Source: Paenibacillus plantarum (lineage in GTDB: Bacteria; Bacillota; Bacilli; Paenibacillales; NBRC-103111). Taken from it: a DNA stretch of 64,000 nt. The notes below the pieces were generated by a model that worked only from the letters and a program-made list of their open reading frames with translations, was not told the origin of the DNA and did not search any database. A program made the position numbers and the translations under genes. Each line of letters opens with the position of its first letter. The first letter of the stretch is position 1. The DNA lies in the NCBI RefSeq assembly GCF_013141695.1, contig NZ_WHNY01000060.1:186001-250000 (forward strand), written 5' to 3'. Positions 35,602 to 44,569 of the stretch are shown here, one piece after another.

Positions 35602-36930
35602 ATGCAGTCGATGTTGGAGGAAATCAAAGCACGACTATTTCAAACGGAGGATTTGATCGTCAGGAATTTCGACGTGGAAGGCGAGCCAGCGATGTTAATG
35701 TACCTAGAGACATTGTGCGATCCATCCAAAATCGAAATCAGTTTGTTTAAGCAATGGTTTCGTGTGAAATCCCACGAATATGGGGGGCTCCCACTCAATG
35801 AACTGCTGACTGCAGTGAACATAAATACTTGCCTCAGATCGGACGAAGTTGTCAAAGCATTGCTGAGTGGAAAGGCCTTAGTGTGTGTTCTGGCTGCCAA
35901 GGAGGTGTGGTATGCTTTAGATGCTCAACAGTCCAATGTTCGATCGATTCATGAGCCTGAGAACGAACGCTCCATTGTCGGCGAACGTGCTGGTTTTGTC
36001 GAGCACTTGAATGTGAACCTGAATCTCATCCGTATTCGAGCCTCGTCGGCTCAATTAAAGGTACATTATATATTACTCGGGAAACAATCCAACCATAAAG
36101 TAGCCATCTTGTGGGAAGAAGGGGTTGCGGAAAAGGGGATCGTTGAAGAGACGATACGACGTGTTGCTGCTTTAAAGACGAATATGGAGGTACATCCCGG
36201 CAGACTGCAGCGACAACTGGAGGAGAAGAGCACCATTTTTCCACAGGTGTACAGTTCGGAGAGGGTCGATATGACAACAAATCTGATTATGCAAGGACGT
36301 GTCGCGATCTTGTGTGATCAAAGCTCGACGTGTCTCATTGTTCCGGTATCCTTCTATACCTTTTTGCGTTCAATCGATTCGATATTGCTGGGCAGCAATG
36401 TGGCCCTTGTACTTCAAAGCTTAAGAGCAATCGGCGTGTTTCTTAGTCTCTATATATGCAGTCTATATATTGCCATCGTAAGTTTCCATCATGAATTGCT
36501 GCCTTCACAAATGGCCATCAGTATCAAAAGCTCGTTGGAGAACGTCCCTTATCCGCCAATCGTCGAAGCAATCCTGATGATTGTGATTTTTCAACTTATT
36601 GCCGAAGCAACCATTCGTCTTCCCTCGCAAATCGCACAGATGGTAGGCGTTACAGGTGGAATCATTATTAGTGAATCACTTGTAAAGATAGGATTCGTAT
36701 CCAATGTCTTCATCGTTATTGTTGCACTATCTGTCATCGGTTCATTCCTGATTCCTACCTATCAAATGCGAATATTCGTACTTATCGTTCAATTACTATT
36801 CGTTTTTGGTGCGTGGGTTCTAGGCTTTTATGGCATTATGTTGCTCACGGCGGCGCTCCTTATTCACTTCTTCGCACTGGAACCATTCGGCGTACCTTAC
36901 TGCATGCCAATTAGGAGCAAAGCGAAATGA
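35602..36930 (+). CDS. Spore germination receptor subunit A (GerA family), operon 1
   Basis: A 442-residue GerAA-type protein: a cytoplasmic N-terminal domain with NLIMQGRVAILCDQSSTCLIVPVSFYTFLRSIDS and about five C-terminal helices. A subunits with B and C subunits form germinant receptors in the spore inner membrane. It is somewhat shorter than typical GerAA (about 470-500) at the N-terminus. ATG 35602 follows GAAGGAGGGG. It overlaps the next gene by 4 bp (ATGA). The cognate germinant cannot be read from sequence. Confidence 0.93.
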   Translation: MQSMLEEIKARLFQTEDLIVRNFDVEGEPAMLMYLETLCDPSKIEISLFKQWFRVKSHEYGGLPLNELLTAVNINTCLRSDEVVKALLSGKALVCVLAAKEVWYALDAQQSNVRSIHEPENERSIVGERAGFVEHLNVNLNLIRIRASSAQLKVHYILLGKQSNHKVAILWEEGVAEKGIVEETIRRVAALKTNMEVHPGRLQRQLEEKSTIFPQVYSSERVDMTTNLIMQGRVAILCDQSSTCLIVPVSFYTFLRSIDSILLGSNVALVLQSLRAIGVFLSLYICSLYIAIVSFHHELLPSQMAISIKSSLENVPYPPIVEAILMIVIFQLIAEATIRLPSQIAQMVGVTGGIIISESLVKIGFVSNVFIVIVALSVIGSFLIPTYQMRIFVLIVQLLFVFGAWVLGFYGIMLLTAALLIHFFALEPFGVPYCMPIRSKAK

Positions 36931-38045
36931 TCACGAAGACGAACCGTATCGGGACCTTTCAACTATATTGTATCGTCATCCAGGCGCAGTTCGGCTCTGC
37001 GATTATTTCCATCGCCCATGCCGTTACGGCCAAGTCGGGGTCGGATGCTTGGATCTCATGCTTAGTAGGCGGAATGGTAAACAGCCTCTTTACCTATTTG
37101 ATATGGAAATTGGCGTGTCAATCACCGAAGTCGACTGTCATGCAAATGTTGATCCGACGTCTGGGAGGCATTAGCGGGCGATTCATTCTTGCGATCATGG
37201 CTGTCTTTTATGCCTTTATTGCCTATGTGATTTTGATGAATTGGATTTATACTACGAAATTATGGGCTTATGCCCGAACGCCGAATTGGTTTCTACTGCT
37301 TGCGTTAATTAGTATTTGTTTCTATTTAACTCGGCAACCGATAAGGGTATATGCACGATTTGCTACGTTTGCGACCTTTTTTATGATATTCTTCATCGTA
37401 TTTGCCGCTTACTTGTTAAAGGACTGGAATCCCTATTATGTTTTACCTGTGTTTGAATCTGGACCGCTAGCGATCCTTGATGGATCACTAGTCGTGCAAT
37501 GGGCGCTGATGGGTGTCGAGATTCTCCTTTTGCTGCCTCAGTATGTTGACCATATGAATATGCGAAAAGTACTGCGTATAACGATGTATGCAAATTGGAC
37601 AACGACATTGTTCTATGCTTTCTGCGTTTTCTCTTCCACGGCTTTATTCGGGAAAGACATGATCGCCATCATTCGGGAACCGCTGCTGTACCAAATGAAA
37701 GCTATCGAGTTTAATGTTGTCGAACGGATCGATCTGATCATCATTTCGATCTGGATTTTGTTCATCATTACTTCTTTTTATTCGTATTTGATGCTATTCG
37801 TTTCATCCATTTCGGCGATGTTCAAGCAACAGCAAGATGCCCCACTGCTGATTACCATCATTTGCTCCATTCTCTTGTTTGCGGTTAGTATGTATGCAGT
37901 AAGTGCCGACCAATTGGATCGGATCCACAAGATGATTGACCGATTGGCCTCTGCTGTTTCATTTGGATTGGTCACCTGTACACTACTTTTACTATGGTTC
38001 GTCAATGTCTTCCAGAAAAACGGAGGAAAAAATTCAAAGCCATGA
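36927..38045 (+). CDS. Spore germination receptor subunit B (permease-like), operon 1
   Basis: A 372-residue ten-helix protein of the endospore germination permease family (GerAB, APC superfamily), which binds the germinant. TYLIWKLACQSP and the helix-rich pattern fit the family. Start and stop codons overlap both neighbours by 4 bp, so A-B-C are translationally coupled. Confidence 0.93.
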   Translation: MITKTNRIGTFQLYCIVIQAQFGSAIISIAHAVTAKSGSDAWISCLVGGMVNSLFTYLIWKLACQSPKSTVMQMLIRRLGGISGRFILAIMAVFYAFIAYVILMNWIYTTKLWAYARTPNWFLLLALISICFYLTRQPIRVYARFATFATFFMIFFIVFAAYLLKDWNPYYVLPVFESGPLAILDGSLVVQWALMGVEILLLLPQYVDHMNMRKVLRITMYANWTTTLFYAFCVFSSTALFGKDMIAIIREPLLYQMKAIEFNVVERIDLIIISIWILFIITSFYSYLMLFVSSISAMFKQQQDAPLLITIICSILLFAVSMYAVSADQLDRIHKMIDRLASAVSFGLVTCTLLLLWFVNVFQKNGGKNSKP

Positions 38046-39142
38046 AACGACGATACATGACTGTGTTGCTGTCTTTCCTTCTACTCCTGACCGGCTGCTG
38101 GGATCAGCGAGAATTGCGAAACATCCGAATGGTCCATACCGCAGGGGTAGATTTGTTGAACGAGAATAAAGTGAGGCTGACAGTGTCCATCCCTACGGTC
38201 AAAACATCCATCGAGCAACAGGGAAAAGTAATAACGCCTAAGATCAGCGCCGAGGGTCGTTCTGTCCAAGAAGCAAGCATACAATTGCAAAAGATGGTCT
38301 CCCAGCATATGGACCTACGCGAGACTCGGGTGCTTCTTATCAACAAGAAGTTTGCGGAAAAGAGCCTGTATGAAGCTTTGGACTTTTTTTACCGCGAAGC
38401 GCATTTTCCGATCAGCGTGTTCATTGCAATAACGGATGGCACCGCTCATGATGTTGTTCAGCTTAATGTTGAGGACCGATCGATGATAAGCGAATATTTA
38501 TATGATTTGTTGGTTAGCAGCGAGCAGGAAGGGTTTATTCCGAAAGAATCCCCTTTTTTGATTTCCTCTATCATGAAGGTTTCGGGTTTTGATAATGTAC
38601 TTCCCTTTATCAGCTTACGTACTGGTAAGGAGCGGGTGAAAATCGATGGGGTCGCGTTATTTCATGAGAAGCAAATGACGGGTAAGCTCGACGATCTTCA
38701 TGCGAGAGCTTTCGTCATGCTAGCGACAAAGAAATCATACGGTTCGATTACAGAGCCAATTGGACCACGCGATACCTACGTGACGCTGTCGTTTAAACGC
38801 TCGCGCCATAAAGTTGAATTGACTTTCCCGGATAATAAAGTTACCGCCGATATCTTTCTCACCTTAGATTGCACGTTAATGGATAATCCTTCAGGGGAAC
38901 CGCTAGATAAACCTATGATCGATTCGATGTCGCTGAAGCTGGAAAAACTGCTGAACGACCGTGCTGAAGAGACAATCCGACAGTTGCAGCAAGCTAATTG
39001 CGATGGACTTAGCATTGGTCTTCAAATGAAAGCTCGGCATAACCGGAAGTGGGAGAAGCTAGATTGGAATCAAGAATATCCGAAAATAAATATCAAACCC
39101 CATATTCAAGTGAAGATCGAAAATCACGGCTTATTAAATTGA
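38042..39142 (+). CDS. Spore germination receptor subunit C (Ger(x)C lipoprotein), operon 1
   Basis: A 366-residue lipoprotein with signal and lipobox LTGC followed by WDQRELRNIRMVHTAGVDL, the hallmark Ger(x)C N-terminus. It anchors to the outer face of the spore inner membrane and completes the receptor. ATG 38042 overlaps the B-subunit stop and has GGAGG about 12 bases upstream. The C-terminal domain contains WNQEYPKINIKPHIQVKIENHG, typical of the family end. Confidence 0.93.
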   Translation: MKRRYMTVLLSFLLLLTGCWDQRELRNIRMVHTAGVDLLNENKVRLTVSIPTVKTSIEQQGKVITPKISAEGRSVQEASIQLQKMVSQHMDLRETRVLLINKKFAEKSLYEALDFFYREAHFPISVFIAITDGTAHDVVQLNVEDRSMISEYLYDLLVSSEQEGFIPKESPFLISSIMKVSGFDNVLPFISLRTGKERVKIDGVALFHEKQMTGKLDDLHARAFVMLATKKSYGSITEPIGPRDTYVTLSFKRSRHKVELTFPDNKVTADIFLTLDCTLMDNPSGEPLDKPMIDSMSLKLEKLLNDRAEETIRQLQQANCDGLSIGLQMKARHNRKWEKLDWNQEYPKINIKPHIQVKIENHGLLN

Positions 39143-39185
39143 AAAAGACAACCCGCGATCCCGTGATCCTAGGTTGTCTTTTTGT
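39142..39185 (+). terminator. Rho-independent terminator after ger operon 1
   Basis: AAAAAGACAACC pairs with GGTTGTCTTTTT across an 18-base loop and is followed by GTTTTATTTT. The A-rich left arm would also terminate the converging GH27 gene. Confidence 0.85.
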
Positions 39186-39224
39186 TTTATTTTGATAGCA
39201 TGATTGGACCAAACGCTTTTCATT

Positions 39225-40514
39225 TTAAAGAGAAAGCTTCAACAGCATAGACGCATGTGGCTCAAGTGTAAAAGAAAGCTCATCTGGTGAACCGAGTTCC
39301 TTGCGTTGCCATAGGTCACGCACACTTCCCAGTGTAGGAGTGCCCAATTGGGAAGATGTTACTGTAACGCTCTGAACTTCGTCACCCGTATTGAACAAAG
39401 CGACATACCGAACACCGCCAGTGCCATTCGAAGTCCAAACAACACGTTCATTCTCGCGATATAATTGACGGGCATCTCGCCCGTTACGAAGAACATCCAA
39501 CACTTCTTCATTCGTGAGTAGTGATAATGTCCACGCATCATTGTCCCTTAGTTCTCCGCCAAACATCAGCGGTGAGCGGAAGATTGCCCAAAGCGTCATC
39601 ATTGTTTGCTGCTCGTCCTTTGTGAATCGCGTCCAACGGTCGCTAGCCCCACCGTCAACGGAACGTATGCCGATGTGACCGAGTGGCAGCATATCGCAGT
39701 CCGGCCAATTTCCTGCGCCAACATGAGGCGCCCATTTCTCACAGCGTTCGAACATAGCGTATAGTAGCCGCCAGATGTCCCAGAAATCATCGGTCATACG
39801 CCAGAGGTTGGCATGAGTCTTTAGCTCCTCAGCGAACTCAAGCGGAGCGGGACCAGGAGAAAGGCTCAGCACCATCGGACGGCCACACGTATCAATAGCC
39901 TTCCGGATCATCTGAATCTCGTCTAATTGAATCCCGTAGAGTAGAGAGGCTGCGATATCGTCCACTTTGATATAGTCGACGCCCCATGAAGCGTAAAGTT
40001 CGAATAACGAATCATAATAGGCCTGCGCACCTTCCCTTGCCGGATCGACACCATACATATCCGTATTCCACTTGCAAATAGCGCCATTCCATGTCTTTGC
40101 AATGGACCGTGCGCTTGCATTTGTCCCCAAAAGGGGTGTATCAGCATGAACCGCCTGACGTGGAATACCTCTCATGATATGAATACCGAACTTCAAGCCC
40201 AGGCTGTGAACATAATCAGCCAATGGCTTGAAACCTTGTCCATCTGCAGCGGATGGAAAACGGTTCACTGCTGGTAGGAGGCGGGAAAACGCATCCATCT
40301 CGAGCGGAACATAAGGACGGTAAGCGGAAGAAATGGCACCAGGTTCGTACCACTGTATATCGACGACAATATAGTCCCAGCCGTAAGCTTTTAGATGTTC
40401 AGCCATATATTGTGCATTCCCACGTACTTCTTCTTCCGTGACGGCTGCGCCATAACAGTCCCAGCTATTCCAGCCGAGCGGCGGCGTGGCAGCCCATTGG
40501 TGATGATTGGTCAT
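39225..40514 (-). CDS. GH27-like alpha-galactosidase
   Basis: A 429-residue enzyme. PPLGWNSWDCYGAAVTEEEV is the clan GH-D N-terminal strand, DYIKVDD gives the likely nucleophile Asp near residue 185, and RMTDDFWDIW the likely acid/base. A beta-sandwich ends the protein (TLEPHASMLLKLSL). There is no signal peptide, so it acts inside the cell on alpha-galactosides. The start at 40514 gives the usual family N-terminus and has AAGGGA upstream; an ATG at 40553 is 13 codons earlier without a site. The AraC gene lies upstream on the same strand. It complements the GH36 and GH110 enzymes. Confidence 0.87.
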   Translation of the reverse strand: MTNHHQWAATPPLGWNSWDCYGAAVTEEEVRGNAQYMAEHLKAYGWDYIVVDIQWYEPGAISSAYRPYVPLEMDAFSRLLPAVNRFPSAADGQGFKPLADYVHSLGLKFGIHIMRGIPRQAVHADTPLLGTNASARSIAKTWNGAICKWNTDMYGVDPAREGAQAYYDSLFELYASWGVDYIKVDDIAASLLYGIQLDEIQMIRKAIDTCGRPMVLSLSPGPAPLEFAEELKTHANLWRMTDDFWDIWRLLYAMFERCEKWAPHVGAGNWPDCDMLPLGHIGIRSVDGGASDRWTRFTKDEQQTMMTLWAIFRSPLMFGGELRDNDAWTLSLLTNEEVLDVLRNGRDARQLYRENERVVWTSNGTGGVRYVALFNTGDEVQSVTVTSSQLGTPTLGSVRDLWQRKELGSPDELSFTLEPHASMLLKLSL

Positions 40515-40625
40515 TACATGAACTCGTCCCTTCTCATTTGAAGTAATAGCCATATAATAAGACGAAGTTGGTATGGAAGCTAGCGTAATGTTTTGCTGTC
40601 GTATGTAAAATATTGCGGTGTGCCT

Positions 40626-41510
40626 CTAGTCAAACATGATCTCATCGATGGAAAGAAGTTCCTTTCCTTCACGAAACCTGCTTGGTGGGTAGCCGGTCCA
40701 ATTGCGGAATACTTTGCTAAAATAACTGCCATTTTGGTAGCCAACCTCCCTAGCGATCTCTTCAACTGTTAATGCGCTGTTCCGAAGTAATTTCACGGCA
40801 AGTTCGATTCGGAGTTTAGAGGTATAGGCCATTGGTGAGAAGCTAGTTACTTGATGAAAGGTACGTGCCAGATGGTACTTTGAGCTGCCAGCTGCTTCCG
40901 CAATTTGGTCGAGTCCTTCCAGCATTCTGAAGTTGATTTCAATATAATCAGCTGCCCGTCGTACGATCTCTGGCCAATTACTTCGCTCCTGGCGCAGCGC
41001 ACTGCTGCTTCGAATAAGCTCCATCATGAAGCTATAAACAAGGGAGGATGCGTAATATCCGTCTTTTATTGCTCCAATTCGGGCTTCTGAGTAGATGGTC
41101 TCGAGCCGACGAATGGCCAAGCTCCGGGGGGCGAACTGTGGCATCGGTCCAAGTTCCTGAAGTATTTCCTTCCACAGATGCTGCAGATGGCTTTGCCTAA
41201 ATAAAGCGAAATAGAACGTCCAATGGGTGCTGTCTTCAGGTAAGTAGTAGCGATGCCTGCCGGGTATTTCGACCAAAAAGGAAGTTCCCTCTGGCACATC
41301 ATGATGTTGGCCATCTAGTTCGATCTTCCCGCGTCCGGAAATTGTATATTGGAACAAATATAAGGGCCCGTCAATTCGCTTCATGCCGTCCCAATCATAT
41401 TCTTGCTGCCGAATATCCTGAAATCCAACGGCAAATAACTGGTAAAGCGGAAGTACGGGGTTTTCTTGGAAGCGGTACCCGTAAACACCGTAGTTATCTT
41501 TTATTACCAT
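40626..41510 (-). CDS. AraC-family transcriptional regulator (beside GH27 gene)
   Basis: A 294-residue soluble AraC regulator: cupin-like sensing domain (about 10-160, with GTSFLVEIPGRHRYYLP) and a C-terminal double HTH ending SKVFRNWTGYPPSRFREGKE. It lies about 110 bp upstream of the GH27 gene on the same strand and most likely activates it in response to an alpha-galactoside or galactose. AAGGGG precedes the ATG. Confidence 0.92.
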   Translation of the reverse strand: MVIKDNYGVYGYRFQENPVLPLYQLFAVGFQDIRQQEYDWDGMKRIDGPLYLFQYTISGRGKIELDGQHHDVPEGTSFLVEIPGRHRYYLPEDSTHWTFYFALFRQSHLQHLWKEILQELGPMPQFAPRSLAIRRLETIYSEARIGAIKDGYYASSLVYSFMMELIRSSSALRQERSNWPEIVRRAADYIEINFRMLEGLDQIAEAAGSSKYHLARTFHQVTSFSPMAYTSKLRIELAVKLLRNSALTVEEIAREVGYQNGSYFSKVFRNWTGYPPSRFREGKELLSIDEIMFD

Positions 41511-41601
41511 AATCGATGGTTACCCCTTGTATGAGTAGTTGGGTGAATAGTTGAATTCAAAAACTTCTTATTAAAAAGTCGTGATTTGTGTCTCATTTAT
41601 T

Positions 41602-41674
41602 AATCTCAAATAGACATTGCAAAAAGCACCCGTTTGGGTGCTTTTTAGTCTCAATTATAACCGTTACTCATAAG
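41602..41674 (-). repeat. 3'-end repeat element, copy B with perfect terminator
   Basis: This is the best-preserved copy. On the minus strand it begins 9 bp after the stop of the gene at 41684, reads TTATGAGTAACGGTTATAA then TTGAGACT, then AAAAAGCACCC / GGGTGCTTTTT with a four-base loop. It therefore acts as that gene's terminator while also sharing the flanking sequence with copies A and C. Confidence 0.75.
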
Positions 41675-41683
41675 TCCTAGTTT

Positions 41684-42112
41684 TTAGCTAAGTGCAGTCC
41701 CTACAATCCGAACGGAATATTCTGCCTCCGGAGTTTGAAGAATGAAGGTTTCACCTGTTGATCTCGATAACAATTGATTTCCAATTGGCGAAAACAACGA
41801 TATCCTATTTTGATCAGGATCTATTTCTGTTGGGAGGACCACCGTAAATAATTCATTAGATCCTTCCTCTTCGTAACAAATCGTAATGTTACTTCCTATT
41901 ACCGTAACTTTGCTCAACGTTTTTATAAGATTAACATCATCAAGCTCAAGTAACTTCTCCAATATTTTTACATAGTGTTTAATACTCTTATTCACTTGGA
42001 TCTTCTGCTGTGAAGGATAACTGTCAAGGTACGTCGTCACTTGCTCGTCAAGAAATACAAGCTGATCAACAAGTCGACTCCGGGTAGGGTTGGACATATG
42101 ACTACGGTTCAT
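41684..42112 (-). CDS. GreA/Rnk-like protein (GreA C-terminal domain)
   Basis: A 142-residue protein whose last 70 residues resemble the FKBP-like C-terminal domain of GreA/GreB/Rnk, with FSPIGNQLLSRSTGETFILQ and a short final strand SVRIVG. The N-terminal half is helical but lacks the acidic coiled-coil tip that rescues stalled RNA polymerase, so it is not a canonical transcript-cleavage factor. It probably binds RNA polymerase (inference). ATG 42112 follows GGGGAGG. Confidence 0.72.
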   Translation of the reverse strand: MNRSHMSNPTRSRLVDQLVFLDEQVTTYLDSYPSQQKIQVNKSIKHYVKILEKLLELDDVNLIKTLSKVTVIGSNITICYEEEGSNELFTVVLPTEIDPDQNRISLFSPIGNQLLSRSTGETFILQTPEAEYSVRIVGTALS

Positions 42113-42205
42113 CGTAGATTCCTCCCCACATAATTAGATTCCAATATCGATCTAATTGCCTCATATACAAAACCTCCGGGAAATTATTTTTCTCAATAAC
42201 TTTTT

Positions 42206-42292
42206 TCAATACTTCTGAAAGATTAAATAAAATAGGATTACAGCAAGAAGAACGGTAGAGATGACTGAGAGCAGTTTAAAGAAGGTCTCCAT
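42206..42292 (-). CDS. Tiny single-span membrane peptide
   Basis: A 28-residue frame METFFKLLSVISTVLLAVIL and FYLIFQKY forms one hydrophobic helix with charged ends. It lies 20 bp downstream of the Cse60-like gene on the same strand, with GAGGTG about 11 bases before the ATG. Size and context are like other small sporulation membrane peptides, but I recognise no family and it could be chance. Confidence 0.4.
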   Translation of the reverse strand: METFFKLLSVISTVLLAVILFYLIFQKY

Positions 42293-42311
42293 TTTAGTGT
42301 GAACACCTCGT

Positions 42312-42512
42312 TTACTTGGGAGTACTTTCTCCCGATTTATAAACTACAAGGATTGCACTACGTTGAAAACCTACCCCGCTTGCAGATGACTTCAAGATGG
42401 AGCCATAGCAAACATTAACAATTTGTTCCTCTTTCAATTCGGCTAAAAACTGATTAGCCCTTGTCTCCGCATAAGACGCATCCGTATCTAAAAACTCTTT
42501 TACCTGAATCAC
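42312..42512 (-). CDS. Cse60-like sporulation protein
   Basis: A 66-residue protein resembling B. subtilis Cse60, a sigma-E controlled small acidic protein of the mother cell: MIQVKEFLDTD start, FLAELKEEQIVNVCYGSI core and a C-terminal strand AILVVYKSGE. The start is GTG 42512 behind GGAGG. Its molecular role is unknown even in B. subtilis. Confidence 0.68.
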   Translation of the reverse strand: MIQVKEFLDTDASYAETRANQFLAELKEEQIVNVCYGSILKSSASGVGFQRSAILVVYKSGESTPK

Positions 42513-42626
42513 TTAGAATTCCTCCCTAAAATTGTCGATTGACTAGCATGTACAGCAGGCAGAATCACATAAGACCTCACCCTTTCGCAAAGTAAATATA
42601 TTTGATGTGCAATATCCATAAAAGTA

Positions 42627-42666
42627 CAACAAGACATTCCGCAAAAAAAGGCGGAACGTCTTGTTG
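42627..42666. terminator. Bidirectional-type terminator hairpin
   Basis: CAACAAGACATTCCGC pairs with GCGGAACGTCTTGTTG (one mismatch) across an A7-containing loop. No obvious gene ends next to it on either strand, so it may insulate the reductase promoter or mark a lost gene. Confidence 0.6.
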
Positions 42667-42758
42667 CTTTGACCATATCACTTTATCTAATTGGTGTCAA
42701 TTTGAATAAGCGGGAGGATATCCGTCTTCTGAATTATCATGAGGGGAGGAACTGTAAC

Positions 42759-42789
42759 TTGACTTGGAGTTAACTCCAGAGAGTAAACT
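42759..42789 (+). promoter_or_regulatory. MerR-type promoter with 19-bp spacer
   Basis: TTGACT and TAAACT are separated by exactly 19 bp, and the spacer contains the dyad TGGAGTTAACTCCA. Over-long spacers with a central dyad are the hallmark of promoters activated by DNA distortion by MerR regulators. The MerR gene is the second gene of this operon, so autoregulation is expected. Confidence 0.85.
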
Positions 42790-42834
42790 ATATATGTGAG
42801 AATTATGAGCTATTGGAAAGCGAGGAATCATCAG

Positions 42835-43815
42835 ATGGATTATGTGAAACTTGGAAATACAGGTTTGGACGTATCGCGGATAAGTCTTGGTTGCATGAGC
42901 TTTGGAGTCGCAGAACGGTGGACGCATCCTTGGGTGCTGAATGAAGAGAACAGTCGTCCTATTATTAAAAGAGCACTCGAGCTTGGAATCAATTTCTTTG
43001 ATACAGCGAATATTTATTCAGATGGAACAAGTGAGGAGATTGTTGGACGAGCGCTGAAGGATTATGCGAATCGTGATGAAGTTGTCCTCGCGACAAAAGT
43101 TCATTTCCGTATGCATCAAGGTCCAAATGGGGCTGGACTTTCCCGCAAGGCCATTCTGAGTGAAATCGATAAGAGCCTTAAGCGATTAGGAACCGATTAT
43201 GTTGATTTGTATCAAATCCATCGCTGGGATTATCATACGCCGATCGAAGAAACGATGGAAGCTCTGCATGATGTAGTCAAAGCGGGGAAGGCAAGATACA
43301 TTGGTGCTTCTGCGATGTACGCCTGGCAGTTCCTAAAAGCCCTGCATGTATCTGAGAAAAATGGCTGGTCACGATTTGTGTCGATGCAGAATCACTTAAA
43401 CCTCATTTATCGTGAAGAGGAAAGGGAGATGATGCCGCTTTGCAAGGATCAAAAAATCGGCGTAATCCCTTACAGTCCGCTGGCCTCCGGAAGATTAACG
43501 CGTGATTGGTCGGAAACCACACATCGGTCCGAAACGGACCAAGCTCAGCGAATGAAATATGACGCATTTGCCGATATGGATCGATTAATTGTAGATCGCC
43601 TTGCGGTAATAGCAGAGAAACGCGGCGTTCCTCGCGCGCAAGTTGCCCTTGCCTGGTTGTTGCAGAAAGAACCTGTAACAGCGCCAATTATTGGTGTTAC
43701 GAAAATTTCTCAACTGGATGATGCGGTAGATTCTCTATCGCTTACGTTAACACCTGAAGAGATTATGTCGTTGGAAGAACAGTATGTGCCTCATCAGGTT
43801 GTTGGTGCAGTCTAA
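42835..43815 (+). CDS. Aldo/keto reductase
   Basis: A 326-residue NAD(P)H-dependent oxidoreductase with the family tetrad D56 and Y61 (FFDTANIYS), K88 (ATKVH) and H129 (YQIHRWD). MDYVKLGNTGLDVSRISLG is the classic N-terminus, so ATG 42835 is chosen; in-frame starts at 42796 and 42805 lie at or before the expected transcription start. With the MerR regulator it probably handles a toxic aldehyde or ketone, as in AdhR-type circuits (inference). Confidence 0.93.
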   Translation: MDYVKLGNTGLDVSRISLGCMSFGVAERWTHPWVLNEENSRPIIKRALELGINFFDTANIYSDGTSEEIVGRALKDYANRDEVVLATKVHFRMHQGPNGAGLSRKAILSEIDKSLKRLGTDYVDLYQIHRWDYHTPIEETMEALHDVVKAGKARYIGASAMYAWQFLKALHVSEKNGWSRFVSMQNHLNLIYREEEREMMPLCKDQKIGVIPYSPLASGRLTRDWSETTHRSETDQAQRMKYDAFADMDRLIVDRLAVIAEKRGVPRAQVALAWLLQKEPVTAPIIGVTKISQLDDAVDSLSLTLTPEEIMSLEEQYVPHQVVGAV

Positions 43816-44226
43816 ATGTTGATCGCAGAAGTAAGTGAGAAATTCGAGTTATCACAGGACACACTGCGTTATTATGAACGAGTCGGACTTATTCCAAGGG
43901 TGAACCGCAAAAATAGCGGAATTAGGGACTATACGGAAGAAGACTGCAGGTGGGTTGAATTTATCAAATGTATGCGAGGCGTAGGCCTTCCAGTTGAAAC
44001 TTTGATTGATTATGTGCGACTGTTTCAACAAGGTGATGAAACATTGGAGACTAGGAAAGAGATCCTAGTCGAGCAGCATACAGAACTCCTAACCAGAATG
44101 GCAGATATGCAGAAAGTCCTTGAGCGACTAGAAGGTAAAATGGATAGATACGACCAGATGATTGGTGCCGCTCGCGAGATAACTGGAATTTCTCCCGTTA
44201 ATTTCAGAGGAGATACGGGGAATTAA
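43816..44226 (+). CDS. MerR-family transcriptional regulator (AdhR-like)
   Basis: A 136-residue regulator: winged HTH with LSQDTLRYYERVGLIPRVNR, then a dimerising coiled coil to the end. It starts on the base after the reductase stop. There is no Cys in the effector region, unlike metal sensors; AdhR-like regulators sense reactive carbonyls, often through one Cys, and the only Cys residues here are in EEDCRW and IKCMRG. It should bind the dyad at 42759-42789. Confidence 0.92.
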   Translation: MLIAEVSEKFELSQDTLRYYERVGLIPRVNRKNSGIRDYTEEDCRWVEFIKCMRGVGLPVETLIDYVRLFQQGDETLETRKEILVEQHTELLTRMADMQKVLERLEGKMDRYDQMIGAAREITGISPVNFRGDTGN

Positions 44227-44251
44227 GGAACGATTTCTCGCGAATGCGCCA

Positions 44252-44480
44252 GTTTCGGCACTGTAACGTTGTTTTTCACCGTTACAGCAGGGAGAGGCAT
44301 CGAAAGTGGGCGGTTTCGGCACAGTAACGTTGTTTTTCACCGTTACAGCGGGGAGAGACATCGAAAGTAGCCGGTTTCGGCACAGTAACGTTGTTTTTCA
44401 CCGTTACAGCAGGGGGAGGCATCGAAAGTAGCCGGTTTCGGCACAGTAACGTTGTTTTTCGCTCCCGCCTGAAGCTACAA
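44252..44480. repeat. Tandem array, four units of exactly 61 bp, each with a hairpin
   Basis: GTTTCGGCA recurs at 44252, 44313, 44374 and 44435; the fourth unit is truncated after GTTGTTTTTC. Each full unit contains GTAACG..CGTTAC around TTGTTTTTCAC, followed by a conserved GGGAGAGGCATCGAAAGT. The units are nearly identical, so the array is recent or homogenised. It lies between the MerR gene and a terminator. Confidence 0.93.
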
Positions 44481-44507
44481 TGGACAATAACTCAAGGTAC
44501 CCGCAAA

Positions 44508-44555
44508 AACGTAAAGGAGCTAAGCGCAAATACGCTTAGCTCCTTTACGTTCTAT
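44508..44555. terminator. Bidirectional terminator between MerR and AIM24 genes
   Basis: A perfect 19-bp stem (AACGTAAAGGAGCTAAGCG and its complement) with loop CAAATA is flanked by A-rich and T-rich ends. It serves the two convergent genes. Confidence 0.95.
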
Positions 44556-44569
44556 TTATCTCCGGCTGC

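Noticed and set aside
44252..44480. CRISPR-like array
   Set aside because: The full 61-bp unit is conserved including the part that would be spacer, and there are no cas genes.
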